Assembly: GCA_964631325.1 (NCBI GenBank)
Contig: CAZVWJ010000007.1
Location: 25,228-89,227 of the forward strand
Direction of reading: 5' to 3'
Length of the DNA: 64,000 nucleotides
Source of the DNA: CAZVWJ01 sp964631325
GTDB taxonomy: Bacteria; T1Sed10-126
Shown here: one piece after another, positions 6,905-19,300 of the stretch
Layout of the letters: each line of letters begins with the position of its first letter
Position numbering within the stretch: the first letter of the stretch is position 1
The notes under the pieces: model-generated
Told to the model about the DNA's origin: nothing
What the model saw: only the letters and a program-made list of their open reading frames with translations
Databases searched by the model: none
Made by a program: the position numbers and the translations under genes

Positions 6905-9900
6905 TCACTTCTGGAAGGGAACCACGCGGGATTTTTCTTTTACGGTTGAATCGTTGAAGACACGGATAATAAACTTTCGAGCCACCGGACCACCCCGGCC
7001 CTCGTAAACAGCTTCTACCGTGGCATAACCTTCGCCGCCGGAAATAATCTCCATTTCGGCAACAGCCCTTCCCCGGGAACCTGTGTGCACCGTTTGCGCG
7101 GTGTCCGCGGTCTGCACAAACCGGACAAAAGAACCGTCTAAAACGGAAAAATCAACCGGCCTGTCATACCAGGGCGAATCAAACATATCCCACAGCCGGG
7201 CGGCGAGCTCAACCGTATCCCCGGGCGAGGCGGTGAATACCTCGGGGCCGACCGCTTCCAGGCGGGCCTTCTCTCCCCCGGTGTCCCGGAGCAGCAACCG
7301 GTCGGCGGTCCGGTAATTAACCCGGCCCAGCTTATCAACAACGGTCATGTTGTAATAATAATTGGCCGTAGAATTTAGTCCCTCGACAGCCGCACTGCTG
7401 GTAGTGTAGCTTCCCAGGGCTGATTGGTCGGAAGAATCATGATAATGCCAGCCTGATTCACCCGGCCGGCGGTAACGGATCCGGTATTCGGAAAAATCAT
7501 CATTATTAGAAAGTGGATTCCAGTAGAAAAACAATCTATCCCCGTCGTCACTAACCACAAAATTAGAAATATCCGGCGGCTTAAATTCATCTATCTTAAA
7601 CTTGAAGTTGCCGCCGTTATTGGTAAATTTCCAGGGGCCTTCCTTGATAAAATAACTAACGGTGGTTCCCTCGGTCATTGCCGGCGACTCGGGAATGGTT
7701 GCAGAATAAGTCTTGTCACTTCCGGCCAGCTTCTGCATCTCCACGACTGAAGCATCAGCAGAAGCCGGATTACCACCAATTGAATAGTGCAATTTGACGT
7801 CGCCGGGCCGGGCCGGTTCAAGCGAAAATTCAAAATGTATTTCTATGTCACTCTTGCGCAAATACTCCGAGCCATCCAGCGCATGGGCGACAAATTTACC
7901 GTCATAGGCCGGATCTTCCGAAGGCTGTGCATCCGGTGTGACCAGGTAAAAAGTATCTGACATGGCGCTATAATTACCCGCCTCGTCCAGCCAGTATATA
8001 CCAAACGCATAGGTATCCGCCCGATCCAATCCTTTTATCAACGAAGAACTGGTTAATTTATCGGTTAGCGAAGAGTTTTTACCGGGCCCGAGGTAGGAAG
8101 CGGTAGTGTCAACCGTCTTCCCGCGAGCATAAGCTATCCGGTATTGACTGAAATCAGTCACTGTATCGGGTAGCGGCGACCAACCGACGAAAATATCAGT
8201 ATTTGGTTCCTGGTAAGCGTAAGTATAATCATCATCCCCGGTAAACCTGGGGACCGGGGGCGAAGCGGCAGTATCCACTGTATACTGGTAAGCGGAACCG
8301 TTATTATCCAGAACTCCACCGTCAGTATTAAACACAAACTGAATCACATCCTTATTTCCCGCCGCCGGAATTGTCCCTTTATACAACCGGTTATCCTTTT
8401 TATTTAGCGCAACTGAATTATCCGCGCCTGAATCCGGTAAACTGGTGGCATCGTTCTTATCCCAGACCAGGTAAGGATCAGTCGTCCGGCGATCAAACAA
8501 GACCTTAACTTTTACCGGATCGCCCGGCTGAACTCCAGCGGTCAGGCTTTCCGGATTATTTGGTTCCAGCCAGAGGTCACTTACGTTTATCGGGGGAAGA
8601 CGCCGGAGGGAAAGAGTATCGGAGAGGCCGACCGGAGACAACTTATCAAACCGGGACCCGTTCCCGATTTTATCGACCGAGCCGAGCCGGAGGTGCCAGG
8701 TATCAGCCGCGGGCGGCAATTCAACAAGAGCGGAACTCTGTTGGTAATCCGTAATTTTGAGAGAATCCGAATTTTTAGTCACCGTTCCGGTATCGTAAAA
8801 CAAGCGGTAAGCGCTGAAATCGGAGGGAACTGATTCCGGCGGATTCCAGCCCACTATAAGCCCCGCTTCACGCTGACCTAAGCTCCGCAAATTACCGGGG
8901 GCAGGTGGAGCGGCCGTATCAACTCCATAACTGTAGGGACCAAAATAAGTTTCATCAACCGCGGAGACAGTTTCCGGAGTGGGTAGAAGGGAAAGCCCGA
9001 ACTTTACTTGGTCACCGTGGCTGAGGCCGGCCAGGGTAAACCGGGTGTCAACCAGGTCGCCACCTGATTCAAAAGCGGTTGGAGCCAGGGCAATACTTTC
9101 ACCCCGGTCGGGAGTTGAAAAACCTTTCGGAGTGGCATCCGTGTCATACCAGAGATACAGCCCGGAATCAGCCGCTACCGGCTGGTTCAAATCAAATTTA
9201 AACCGATAGGCGGAAAATTTTAATTTTTCGTTATCATCGAGGTTGTAAGCGGTCTGAGTAAACCACTGGCCGTCGCTTGCCGCCCGGTCGGTGACGGTCA
9301 ATTCATCAACCGCCGGAAACTGGTTGTCTTTGCCCGGAGTCGAGCGTGTAGTTAAGGCCCAGTCTCCCCGGGAATTGCTGTCTTCAAACTCTCCATACGG
9401 CTCAAATTCGCGGTTCCGAGCAAGATATAATTTGGAAGAAAGACTGGCCCGGTCGTAAATATTGAGAGCCGCCGGCGAAACTTTACTATCCCAGTGATCA
9501 CTGTGCAGAGCCTCAACGTCCGCCTGCTCGGCGGCATCAAAATCCGTTCCCGGTTGGAGCCGGTATACAACTGCATCGATGGTTTCACCGGTGTCATCAA
9601 AGAGGACCAGTTGATCCACCGTATCGGCCAGGGCAAAGGAAGCCGCCCCCGGCAGGTAAAGGTCCAGAGCTCCGTTCCCGTTGAGATCCCCGCTATTGCC
9701 CGTCTCGCTGGTCCCCGAAGTAAACCGGAGAACCACTTTTTCATCCTTGGCCAATTGCAACGAATCCCGGGCCAGGGGTTCAGTCTCCCCGGCCAGGGAA
9801 GAAAGATAAAAATCACTAACATCCAGCCCATTGGTCCGGCTGGTCAACTCAACCCACCGGGGAGAACTATGAGGAGCCAGCTCGGTAAACAACAGCGAAT

Positions 9901-12900
9901 CCTCGGCGGCCGGCGAAGCGACCTGAGTCATGGTAGAAAGCTGGCCGAGACGCCCCCCTTCTCCGAGTACAGCAATCCGAAAACGATAGGACTTTCCGGG
10001 CGCCAGATAATCAATCACGGTCTGCTCGGTATTACTCAACGCCAGTGAAATATCCTCGGCAGCCCCCCAGGAAGTACTGTTTTCATCCGGAGTATCTCCG
10101 ACCGTCGTATAAAAAATCCGGTACTGGCCAAAACGGTCATAATTGACTGAAGACCAGCCCAGTTTAACCGTACCCGCCCCCGTATCAACCACGTTCAAGC
10201 CTCCCGGGACCGGAATTGTTTCTTTAAAACTGATTTTAAACGGATCTCCGGGAGTAGTTCTACCCAATACCTGGGCCCCGGCCTGAAGCACAAACTTGAG
10301 CACTTTTCCGGGCTGAAACTCGGGGTCGTCACCCGGGATTCCAATCTCAAAATAAGTATCACTCCCCATCGCCTCGCGCATCCGTTCCTCGGTATTCCCG
10401 TCCAGGGAACCGTCGGGATTGTCGCCAACGTCATAAAACAATTTAACTTCGCCGGTAACTTTTTTATCAAAGGTAACTTTTACCACTAACGGTTCAACAA
10501 AAAACTCCGCGGAGCCGTCCAGCGTGGTTACAGTCTTAGTTCGCTCCCCGTTAACCACCCGGATATCAGTAATTTCAACGGCCGCCAGCGTGGTAACAGT
10601 AAAAGCACTGGAAAGCGTACTTTCATTCCCGACCGAATCTACGGCACTTAAAGCAAAACTATATGTTGTTGCTGAATTTAACCTATCAACAGTTATTTCA
10701 CTAAGGTTTTTGGTGGTGTAAGTGTGATAATTATCGTCTTTGGTGACCCCGCCGCCGGAGCTGTAATAAAGCCGGTATTCCTGAAAATCCGAATCGGTTA
10801 CAGGGGAAATATCCAGGGCCACGGTAGTGTAACCGGTATCTATTACCTGCTCCAGGCCCGGCTTACTAACAGCCCGGTCAATTACAAAAGAAAACGGTTC
10901 CCCGTTCAAATAAACTTTATTCCCATCAACTACCACGATGAATTTAATTTCATTACCGTGGGCTAACTCCGGGTCATCCGACAGAGAGCCGCTGTAGGAA
11001 GTTCCCGAGCCGGAGAGAGTTAATTTTTCGTCCGAATCGCTTCCACCCGGGCCATCGGGAGTCGCTTCCGCATCCCAGTATATGCTGACCTCGGTATCCG
11101 CCGCCTCCACCAAACTTATTTCAAAAGAATAAGGAGGGGCACTCAATTTTTTACTGCCGTCCGGAGCTTCCAGGGTGCGGTTAGCATCGGCGACAGAGAC
11201 CGCCTGGATCCCGGGAAATTGCTCGGCCTGTTCCACTTCAAGGGAGCCGGCTGTCAATCCGCTGACAGTATTCCCCGAGGCATCCTCGGCATCAACCGTA
11301 ACAGCCTCGCTGGTGCCGCTGGTATCAGGATTGGTGACGGAGAGCTTAAAAGTCGCCTGGTTACCGGAGCCAATTCCGTCGCCGGTTGCCGAAATCACTA
11401 TTGAAGAATCGGTAGTTGAGGTAGAGTATCCGGCCGGGTAATTGGCTGCAATTTGCGAACGCGGCGTGAAGGCTCTACTCCCTGACCCAAGGTTGATTTC
11501 CAGGGCAGTAATCGCTTCACCGGCAGTCGATGAATTAGCAACGGTCAAGTTCAGGGTGGTTGTTTCGCCGGCCCGCCGGCTTGCGCCTTCCGCATAAGCA
11601 AACTCTTCTACACCGGGAGCAATATTGACATTGGACTCGCGGGAACGAACCGGACCAAAAAAAACCGGATCTGATTCATTGCCATGTTTATCCACCGCCA
11701 CCAGGCCAATCCAGAGAGGTTCGTTATTTGGCAGCTCTTCCTCAACATTAAAGGTAGTCAGGGTAGTCGAAGTCACTGCCCCCGGGTTATCCACCTTAAT
11801 CTGCTTCTCGGGATACATCCACGGGTCCTCGTCTATCCTGCCGTCCGCATCATCATCGTCGGGGGAGAGGCTATTCATGTCGGGTCCGCTGGCAAAACCG
11901 TCCACATTGCCTCTTGGATCCTCGTCAATCAGGTGGTCCCCGTCGGCGTCCTGACCATCCCCAATTTGAGTGTCAGAATATAACTCGTAGTTGGCCACAA
12001 ACACGTAGTAACGGGAAAAATCTTCAATATTTGTCGTCGGCGCTGTCCAGGACAACTTCAGACTGTGGGACCGATCAGTAATATTTTCGGCAGTAAGATT
12101 GGTCGGGGAACCGGGCGACGTGGTTTCAAAGGAGTCAGATTGGCCAACGTTTTCTTCGCTCATCAAAGACATGACCCGGCGGTATTCCTGCATGTAACGC
12201 CGGGCCATCCGAAAATCTTCCACCACTACCAAATTTTCTTCGTTTGGATAGCTGCGGGTATTTCTCATCGCCGAAGGGGAGTGATTCGCCGAACCAAAAG
12301 CGACTATCTCCTGGTCAAAAATCATCACCTTGTGATGCATTCTACTTTGTAAACCATCATTAGCCCGAAAAGTACCAACCTTTTTCAACGAATTACGTAA
12401 CTCGTCATACGAATTGGCCACCAAACCTTCAACCAGTTTCCCGCTGGCAGTAGCATCTTCAAATGCTTCGGCCAATAAATCCAGATAAAATTGATTATAC
12501 AGCCCAAAAATTGATTCATCCGCCTGGCGAGTTTCTTTCGCCAGGACCTCAGCCATATATAAGCCAGTTCCACCATCTTTTAAATTAATATGATTATGAT
12601 CATCGGGCGCATAATAAGCTCGCACCGTTTGCCCGGTCGGGGCGGTAAAACGATTCCGCGAAACCGGGGTATTATCAAAATGAACTCCGGAAAACTGTTC
12701 GTTTAATTCTTCCCTGAAAACCCCGTTGAGAGCGGGCATATTCCGAAAGATAGTCATATTGTTTGGCTGTTGTGTAAAGGCTCCCCCGTTCATATTGGCC
12801 GAACCAACCATCAACGAACGATCCCCGAGTAAAATTACTTTGTGGTGAGAATGGCCGCCACCAGTGGAAAATTCACGGGGAACCCCCCCCAAAAGAAAAT

Positions 12901-13294
12901 TATTAATTTCGCGATGTTCTTCATCCCCCAGAATTCTAACAGGTTCAGGATTAACCTGGCTCTGGCGGCGCTGATAAAGGTGGTTAAGTCCCCCTGATTT
13001 GTTGTCTTCCTTTATCCCGTTAATCACCGCGTTAGACGCGGCGGCCTCACTTCCCCAGGTATAACTGGCCATCCAAACATCATCCGAAGATTGCGCCGAA
13101 GTGACGTATTCAGTCACCCAGCGCTCGTAATTTGAATTTGAAGGATACACATCATCTCCCCGGGTAAACTGCGTCCACCACCAGGGGGCAGCCTGGACCG
13201 TAGAAGTAAAGAAAAACAAAGCTACCGCAATAAGAAAAATAAATAGACTCCGATAAAGAACACAATTATCATCAATAATAGATTTCAATTCCAA
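6905..13294 (-). CDS. Giant secreted PLD-like/FnIII/lamin-tail protein, paralogue B
   Basis: A 2,129-residue exported protein. The signal peptide (IFLIAVALFFFTSTVQA) is followed by a mature start APWWWTQF. Two phospholipase-D halves are visible: HxK at residues 150-152 with GSAN, and HxK at 320-322 with Asp327 and GSAN. In the first, Gly replaces the HKD Asp. From about residue 395 fibronectin-III-like modules alternate with repeats starting LDGSxxF; an acidic DADGRIDEDPW calcium-type segment lies near 480. A lamin-tail-like domain starts at LLFTELAPHSSPRWVEL, and the protein ends in a Big-1-like module and VVPFQK. It may be a nuclease, lipase or adhesin; the substrate cannot be told. The start is TTG (13294 or 13288). 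It lies 17 bases behind paralogue A, in the pseudopilin operon. Confidence 0.85.
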   Translation of the reverse strand: MELKSIIDDNCVLYRSLFIFLIAVALFFFTSTVQAAPWWWTQFTRGDDVYPSNSNYERWVTEYVTSAQSSDDVWMASYTWGSEAAASNAVINGIKEDNKSGGLNHLYQRRQSQVNPEPVRILGDEEHREINNFLLGGVPREFSTGGGHSHHKVILLGDRSLMVGSANMNGGAFTQQPNNMTIFRNMPALNGVFREELNEQFSGVHFDNTPVSRNRFTAPTGQTVRAYYAPDDHNHINLKDGGTGLYMAEVLAKETRQADESIFGLYNQFYLDLLAEAFEDATASGKLVEGLVANSYDELRNSLKKVGTFRANDGLQSRMHHKVMIFDQEIVAFGSANHSPSAMRNTRSYPNEENLVVVEDFRMARRYMQEYRRVMSLMSEENVGQSDSFETTSPGSPTNLTAENITDRSHSLKLSWTAPTTNIEDFSRYYVFVANYELYSDTQIGDGQDADGDHLIDEDPRGNVDGFASGPDMNSLSPDDDDADGRIDEDPWMYPEKQIKVDNPGAVTSTTLTTFNVEEELPNNEPLWIGLVAVDKHGNESDPVFFGPVRSRESNVNIAPGVEEFAYAEGASRRAGETTTLNLTVANSSTAGEAITALEINLGSGSRAFTPRSQIAANYPAGYSTSTTDSSIVISATGDGIGSGNQATFKLSVTNPDTSGTSEAVTVDAEDASGNTVSGLTAGSLEVEQAEQFPGIQAVSVADANRTLEAPDGSKKLSAPPYSFEISLVEAADTEVSIYWDAEATPDGPGGSDSDEKLTLSGSGTSYSGSLSDDPELAHGNEIKFIVVVDGNKVYLNGEPFSFVIDRAVSKPGLEQVIDTGYTTVALDISPVTDSDFQEYRLYYSSGGGVTKDDNYHTYTTKNLSEITVDRLNSATTYSFALSAVDSVGNESTLSSAFTVTTLAAVEITDIRVVNGERTKTVTTLDGSAEFFVEPLVVKVTFDKKVTGEVKLFYDVGDNPDGSLDGNTEERMREAMGSDTYFEIGIPGDDPEFQPGKVLKFVLQAGAQVLGRTTPGDPFKISFKETIPVPGGLNVVDTGAGTVKLGWSSVNYDRFGQYRIFYTTVGDTPDENSTSWGAAEDISLALSNTEQTVIDYLAPGKSYRFRIAVLGEGGRLGQLSTMTQVASPAAEDSLLFTELAPHSSPRWVELTSRTNGLDVSDFYLSSLAGETEPLARDSLQLAKDEKVVLRFTSGTSETGNSGDLNGNGALDLYLPGAASFALADTVDQLVLFDDTGETIDAVVYRLQPGTDFDAAEQADVEALHSDHWDSKVSPAALNIYDRASLSSKLYLARNREFEPYGEFEDSNSRGDWALTTRSTPGKDNQFPAVDELTVTDRAASDGQWFTQTAYNLDDNEKLKFSAYRFKFDLNQPVAADSGLYLWYDTDATPKGFSTPDRGESIALAPTAFESGGDLVDTRFTLAGLSHGDQVKFGLSLLPTPETVSAVDETYFGPYSYGVDTAAPPAPGNLRSLGQREAGLIVGWNPPESVPSDFSAYRLFYDTGTVTKNSDSLKITDYQQSSALVELPPAADTWHLRLGSVDKIGNGSRFDKLSPVGLSDTLSLRRLPPINVSDLWLEPNNPESLTAGVQPGDPVKVKVLFDRRTTDPYLVWDKNDATSLPDSGADNSVALNKKDNRLYKGTIPAAGNKDVIQFVFNTDGGVLDNNGSAYQYTVDTAASPPVPRFTGDDDYTYAYQEPNTDIFVGWSPLPDTVTDFSQYRIAYARGKTVDTTASYLGPGKNSSLTDKLTSSSLIKGLDRADTYAFGIYWLDEAGNYSAMSDTFYLVTPDAQPSEDPAYDGKFVAHALDGSEYLRKSDIEIHFEFSLEPARPGDVKLHYSIGGNPASADASVVEMQKLAGSDKTYSATIPESPAMTEGTTVSYFIKEGPWKFTNNGGNFKFKIDEFKPPDISNFVVSDDGDRLFFYWNPLSNNDDFSEYRIRYRRPGESGWHYHDSSDQSALGSYTTSSAAVEGLNSTANYYYNMTVVDKLGRVNYRTADRLLLRDTGGEKARLEAVGPEVFTASPGDTVELAARLWDMFDSPWYDRPVDFSVLDGSFVRFVQTADTAQTVHTGSRGRAVAEMEIISGGEGYATVEAVYEGRGGPVARKFIIRVFNDSTVKEKSRVVPFQK

Positions 13295-13311
13295 ACACCT
13301 ACAATTAAGTT

Positions 13312-16300
13312 TTACTTTTCAAAGGGCACCATCCGTGGCTTCTTGGCCGCTTCTGACGGAGATAGTAATCGAATAGAATACTCAAAAGTTTCAGTGAAAA
13401 ACTGATCCTCAAACCGGGCTTTAACCGGCACGTAACCGGAGTAAGAACCGGTAGCTTTTATAACCGCTTTTGCCCGGCCCGCGGGCCCGGTTTTAACGCT
13501 AATTTGTGTGTCATTGTTAGCTTCAAAATTCAAACCGGATTTTAGAATTACAAAATCTATTTCCCGGTTGTACCAGGGGGAATCAAATATATCGATCAAC
13601 TTTACTCCAATAGCTTGCGTTTCCCCGGACTCCAGGGTAAAAGCCGGTTCTGTCCCGAATTCAAATCGTGGAGTCTGGGTTCCGGGCGACCGGAGTAACA
13701 ACCGGTCCCCTGCTCGGTAATTAACCCGGCCCATTTTATCTACGGCCGTAAAATTTAAATAATAATTAGCGTCCGGGGCCAGCTCGTCCAGGTAAACACT
13801 ACTGGTCCGGTAATCACCCAACAGAGAATAATCACTTGAATCGATTACCCGCCACGAGGACTCACCCGGTTTCCGATAGCGCACCCTGTATTCCCGGAAA
13901 TCCTCGCCGCTGTTAACCGGGGCCCAGCTCAATTTCAGCCAGTCCCCTTCCTCTTCCACTTGAAAATTATTTATTCGAGGTGGCGGAAACTCGTCAATTT
14001 TAAAAGAAAAATATTTTCCGTCATTCCACACGTACCAGGGTCCTTCTTTGATCAAATAATTGACCGAAACTCCCTCCGTCATCCGGGGAGATTCGGGAAT
14101 CGTAGTTTTAAACACCCGTTCACTAACCGGCTGCATAGTCAGAGTTTGGGACCCGGTATCCCGGGGCGCGGCTCCAATGTTATAAATCAACGAAACGTCC
14201 TCGGGATAAACGGCCCCGTCCTGGAACTCAAAAGTAACCCGGATATTATTTTTTCGTAAGTATTCGGACCCGTCCAGGGCATGAGCCACAAATTGTCCGT
14301 CATCAGCCGGGTCCTCCGTGGGCTGGGCATTTACAGTCTGAATGGTAAACGTATCGGAAAGGGGGCTCGAGTTGCCGACCTCATCCTTCCAGTAAGCCGC
14401 CAGCGTATAAGTCGTTGCCCGGTCCAGCCCGGGAACCACAATCGAACTCGTCCTCCGGTCAGAAAGCAGGGAAACCTTCCCCGGTCCCACGGTAGCAGAT
14501 TGTTTGCTCACTGAATTTCCTTTCGCATAAACAACCCGGTAGGCGGAAAAATCATTAACGCTATTGTCAACCGGCTTCCATTCGACCTGTATATCGGTGG
14601 TTTTATTCTGATAGGAGGTATACTGGATAGTATCCGCCGCAAATCCGTTAACCGCGGGCGTAGCCTGGTTATCCACTCGGTAATTATAACCAGCTCCGTT
14701 ATTTGTTAACTTCCCACCGTCGGTCCGGAAGATAAACTGGATATCATCCCCGTGCTTCCCCGGGGGAATCGTCGCCTCGTATTCCCGGTTCATGATTTTT
14801 TTCATAACCCGGCCGGTATCCCCCGCCATCCCGGTATCCGGAAGGTCAGAGTCATTTTTATCCCAGGCCAGCAGGGGGGCTTCCGTCGTTCGGTTGAAGA
14901 TCGCCCGGACTGAAATTGATTTCGCCGGTAAATAATAACTGTCATTACGAGTTTTTCGAGCAGGGGTGAAAATCAAATCCTCGAGGTTAATCGGCTGTAA
15001 ACGTCTTACCGCCAGGGTATCAGCCAGCTCATCCACTCCGGCCGTATTATTTACCATCTCATTTCCGTTTCCGACTCGATCAACGGCCGCCATTCGCACG
15101 TGCCAGGTATCAGCCGCAACCGGCAGAGGGATAATCGCCTGGCTTGTCCTGTAATCAGCCAGGGAAGGAAGGTCACTCGCATCGAAATATTCGGACTGCA
15201 AAGTCACCGGGCCAGTATCATAATAAATCCTGTACGTGGAAAAATCAGGTCTGGTTTCCGTCGGCTTCCATGAAAGCATCAAACCTTCCTGATAAGCTTC
15301 AACAAAAGCAAGGGAATCGGGACTTTTTATCCCTCTGTCGTCTATTTCAAATTTATAAAATTGGTCTTTATTAGAAAAAACAGCTTCATCCAACCCCGCC
15401 GGGGCGGCCGGATCAGGTAAACTCGAAACAAGAAACTCAACCCGGTCTTCATTTGTTAGACCGGCCAGGGAAAATCGCCCCTGAAACTTCTTCCGGGAAC
15501 TGTCATAATTCCCCTCTACCCGCACGCTGTCTCCACCGGGATTACTGAATCCTCCCGGCTCGGCATCCGTATCATACCAGATATAAAATCCAGAATCGGC
15601 CACGGGAGGCCGGTTAAACCGGGCGGTTAAAATATAAGTATCGGTGTTTTTTATTTTTTCACTACCGTCAAATACCGCAGCAACCGCGGAACTGTAGTGA
15701 TAATCCGACGTGGGAACATCTCTCAATTCCGGTTCAAATATTCGCAGCTTTTCATTTGGCGCGCCGGGTGTGCTCTGCCCGACAACCGCCCACTCGGCCC
15801 GGGAATTGCTGTCCTGCAACTGCCCGTAGTGCCGAGTCCGAATTAAATAAGCGTCTCGGGAAAGTGAAGCTGAAACGTAGGTGTTTAGAGCTCCCACCGA
15901 GTCGCCTGTATTCCAGTGATCACCGTCGGCAAGATTATCCACGTCGCCCTGTTCCCCGGCCGCACCGTAGGCCGCGGAGGGATCGGACCGATAGACTACT
16001 GCATCCACCGTATCACCGGCCTGGCTTTTTAAAACCAGTTGATCGACCGTATCCGCAAATACAACCGAAGCGGCGCCGGGGCGGTAAATATCCACGACCC
16101 CGTCGCCGTCTTTATCCCCCGTGAAATCAGTTTCGCTAACCCCCGATTCCAACCATAAAACTACACGCTGTACCGCCGAAATAGAGGTCGATTCAGTAGC
16201 CAGGGGCTCCGTATTCCCGTCCAGGTCAGAAAGGTAATAATCCCGGAGATTAACCCCCGGAACCCGCGCCGTTATTTCCACCCAGTTCGGGGTGGACTGC

Positions 16301-19300
16301 GGCGACAATTCGGTTAACAGAACTGCCCCTTCCGGCCCGGGGGTTCCTTCGGCTGTATTCGAGAGCTCACCCGGCTGGCCAAATTCATCCACTACGGCAA
16401 TCCGAAACCGGTAGGACTCCCCCGGAGCCAACCCGTCCACTACCGTCTTTTCGGTCTGTTTAAGCGTCAGGGGCGGATGATTTACCGGGGTCCAACTTTG
16501 ACTCCCGTAATCCGGTGTGTCGCCACTACTTGTATAATACAGACGATATTCGCCAAAATTCGGATACTTTGTGCGGGCAGACCAGCTTAACTCAATTGAC
16601 CCGCCACCAGTATCGGTAACCGTTAAATTATTTATTTGCGGGGGTGGTTCCAGGTATGATAATTTGAAGGGCTGTCCCCCGTTATCTAACACTTGATCCC
16701 CGGCTACTACGACAAACTTCAAAGTCTTCCCCGGGGCAATTTCAGAATCGGCGGCAGGAAGACCAGCTTCCCACAGGGTATCACTGCCATTCGCGGTTAC
16801 GACCCGTTCCGACCGGTTAAACCCACCCGGGCCATCCGGATTATCCCCAACATCGTAATAAACTTTAACCGGTGAATGAGTTAAAGTATTAAATTCCATT
16901 TGAACAGTCAGCGGTTCAACCTGAAATTTTTCTGTTCCGTCCAATGACGTGGCCGTCCGGCTTTTATCCTGGTTATACACCATTACCCGTTGTAAGTCCG
17001 AACTCTGGCCGGTCGTCGCCCGGAGAAAACCGGACAATTCACTGACATTACCCTGTTTGTCAACCGCCGCCGCCCCAAAAGTATATGTTGCGGCGGGGCT
17101 CAGGTTATCCACAGTTACAGTTGAGACGTCCCGTTTTGTTTTTTCTCGATAAGAAACATTTTTGTCAACCGAATTTCCTTCTTGAAAATAAATTCTATAA
17201 CTTGCAAAATCCGGGTCGCTAATCGGATTAATACCAAGCTGAACGGACTTACTACCCGTCTTTTTTACCTCCGTTAAAGCGGGAGAAGTGACCTTCCTGT
17301 CAACAATAAAGGCATAAGGAGAGCCGGAATAATTAAATTCTTCACCGTCGACAAAAAGTAAAAAATTAAACGAATCTCCATGAGCGATTGCATCCGTGTC
17401 TTCTACGGTCGCGGTGTAAACCCGGTCCGAACCGGAAAAATTAACTTTTTTATCAGAACTATTTCCGCCGGGCCCGTCCGGGGTATTCTCAATATCCCAG
17501 TACAGCTCCACCCCGGTCTCGACTTCATCTTCCAACTCTACATTTATCTCATAGGCCGGAGAGCCTAATTTTTTGGTTCCGTCCAACAGACTAATTGACT
17601 TTTCTCCGGCCGTAGCCGATAAATTACGAATTGCATTTTTTGTCCCCTCCTGAACCGGAGGCGGCAATATTTCCAGTCCCCCTGCTGAAACGTCAGTTAC
17701 TACCGCTCCGGATTTATCTTCAAAATCCACCGTAATTTCTCCGCTTGTTCCACTTTCCACCGGATTTTTGAGATAAAGATCAAACGCTTCGGAAGTGCCC
17801 GGCGCAATTCCTTTCCCCTCCTTCGCGGCAAGGGTGATTGAATTGGAGGCAACGGCAAACTCGAAATCCTGCGGTTCGGATTCAAAAGAACGGGTCCGGA
17901 AGGTACTGTCACCCGCACCGAGTTTGATTGTTAGGCCGGTTATTTTTTCCGCCGCCGAAGAATTGTTAGATACGGTCAACTTCACAACCGAATTATCCCC
18001 GGCCACCGTTGAAGCATCCGGGGCAAACTTCAATTCATTTACCGAGGGCTGGATTGCGGCCGCACCGGCGTGAGATTGAACGGGTCCGTAAAATACCGGG
18101 TCGGACTCGTTGCCGTGCTTATCCACTGCCACCAGGGCTAACCACAAATCCCTGTCATCCGGAAGCTGTTCGCCGACGTTAAAGGTAGTCAGGGTAGTCG
18201 AAGTAACCTCCCCCGGACCGGAAGCTTTCACCTGTTTCTCCGGATACATCCAGGGATCCTCGTCTACGCGGCCGTCGGCATCATCATCACTGGCACGGAG
18301 TTCACTCAAGCTGGTCCCGCTGGCAAACCCGTCCGCGTCACCAATCGGATCCTCATCTATTTGTCCGTCACCGTCATTATCTTTTCCATTCCCGAGCTGT
18401 TGAGCGGAGTTCAGTTCCCGGGGAGCTACAAACACGTAATACCGGGAAAAATCCCCGGGGGCTTGAGGCGCCGACCAGTTCAAAACCAGGGAATTTGAAC
18501 GGCCCACCTCATCCGTTGCTACAAAATCAGTGGGTGGATCCGGTGGCGTTGTTTCAAAGGAATCCGGCTGGCCTTCGCTCTCCTCGGCGAGCAACCCCAT
18601 TACTCGACGATACTCCTGCATATAACGGCGGGCCATTCGAAAGTCATGCACCTCGACCAGGTTTTCCTCGTTCCGATTCCCCATCGTTCGATACATTGCC
18701 TTGCGCGTGTGGTTGGCGGAACCAAAAACAACGATCTCCTGGTCGATGATCATTACCTTGTGATGCATTTCACGGGAAAAATAAGAATCAGCGTCACGGG
18801 AGGTATGGCTGTTTTTTAACTCAGAGACAAAAGAAGCGTCACCATTATCCACAACTCCTTCCACTAACTTATCAGAAGCGGCCGCCTGAAGCGAATTTGC
18901 CAGGTAGGGTAAATACATGTTATTCATCAGGTAGAAAACCGATTCATCCGCTTCCGCTGTCCGCTTTTCCAGCACATCAGAAATCTTTAAGCCCGAACTG
19001 CCGTCAGGCATGGTTATATTAAAATTATCGTCGGGCGCAAAATAGGCGCTGACTCGCTGGCCGGTGGGAGCTGTAAAATGATTCCGGGAACTGGCGGAAT
19101 TATCAAAATGGCTCCCGGAAAACTGCTCCTCAAACTCGCGGCGAAAAGCCCGGTTCAACTCGGGCAAATCTTGGAAAACCGTCATATTGTTGGGCTGGGA
19201 GGTAAAAGCCCCCGCGGTCATGTTAGCCGAACCGATCATCAGGGAGCGTTCACCGAGCATTATAGCTTTATGATGGGAAGAGCCCTCAAAAGAAAGACTG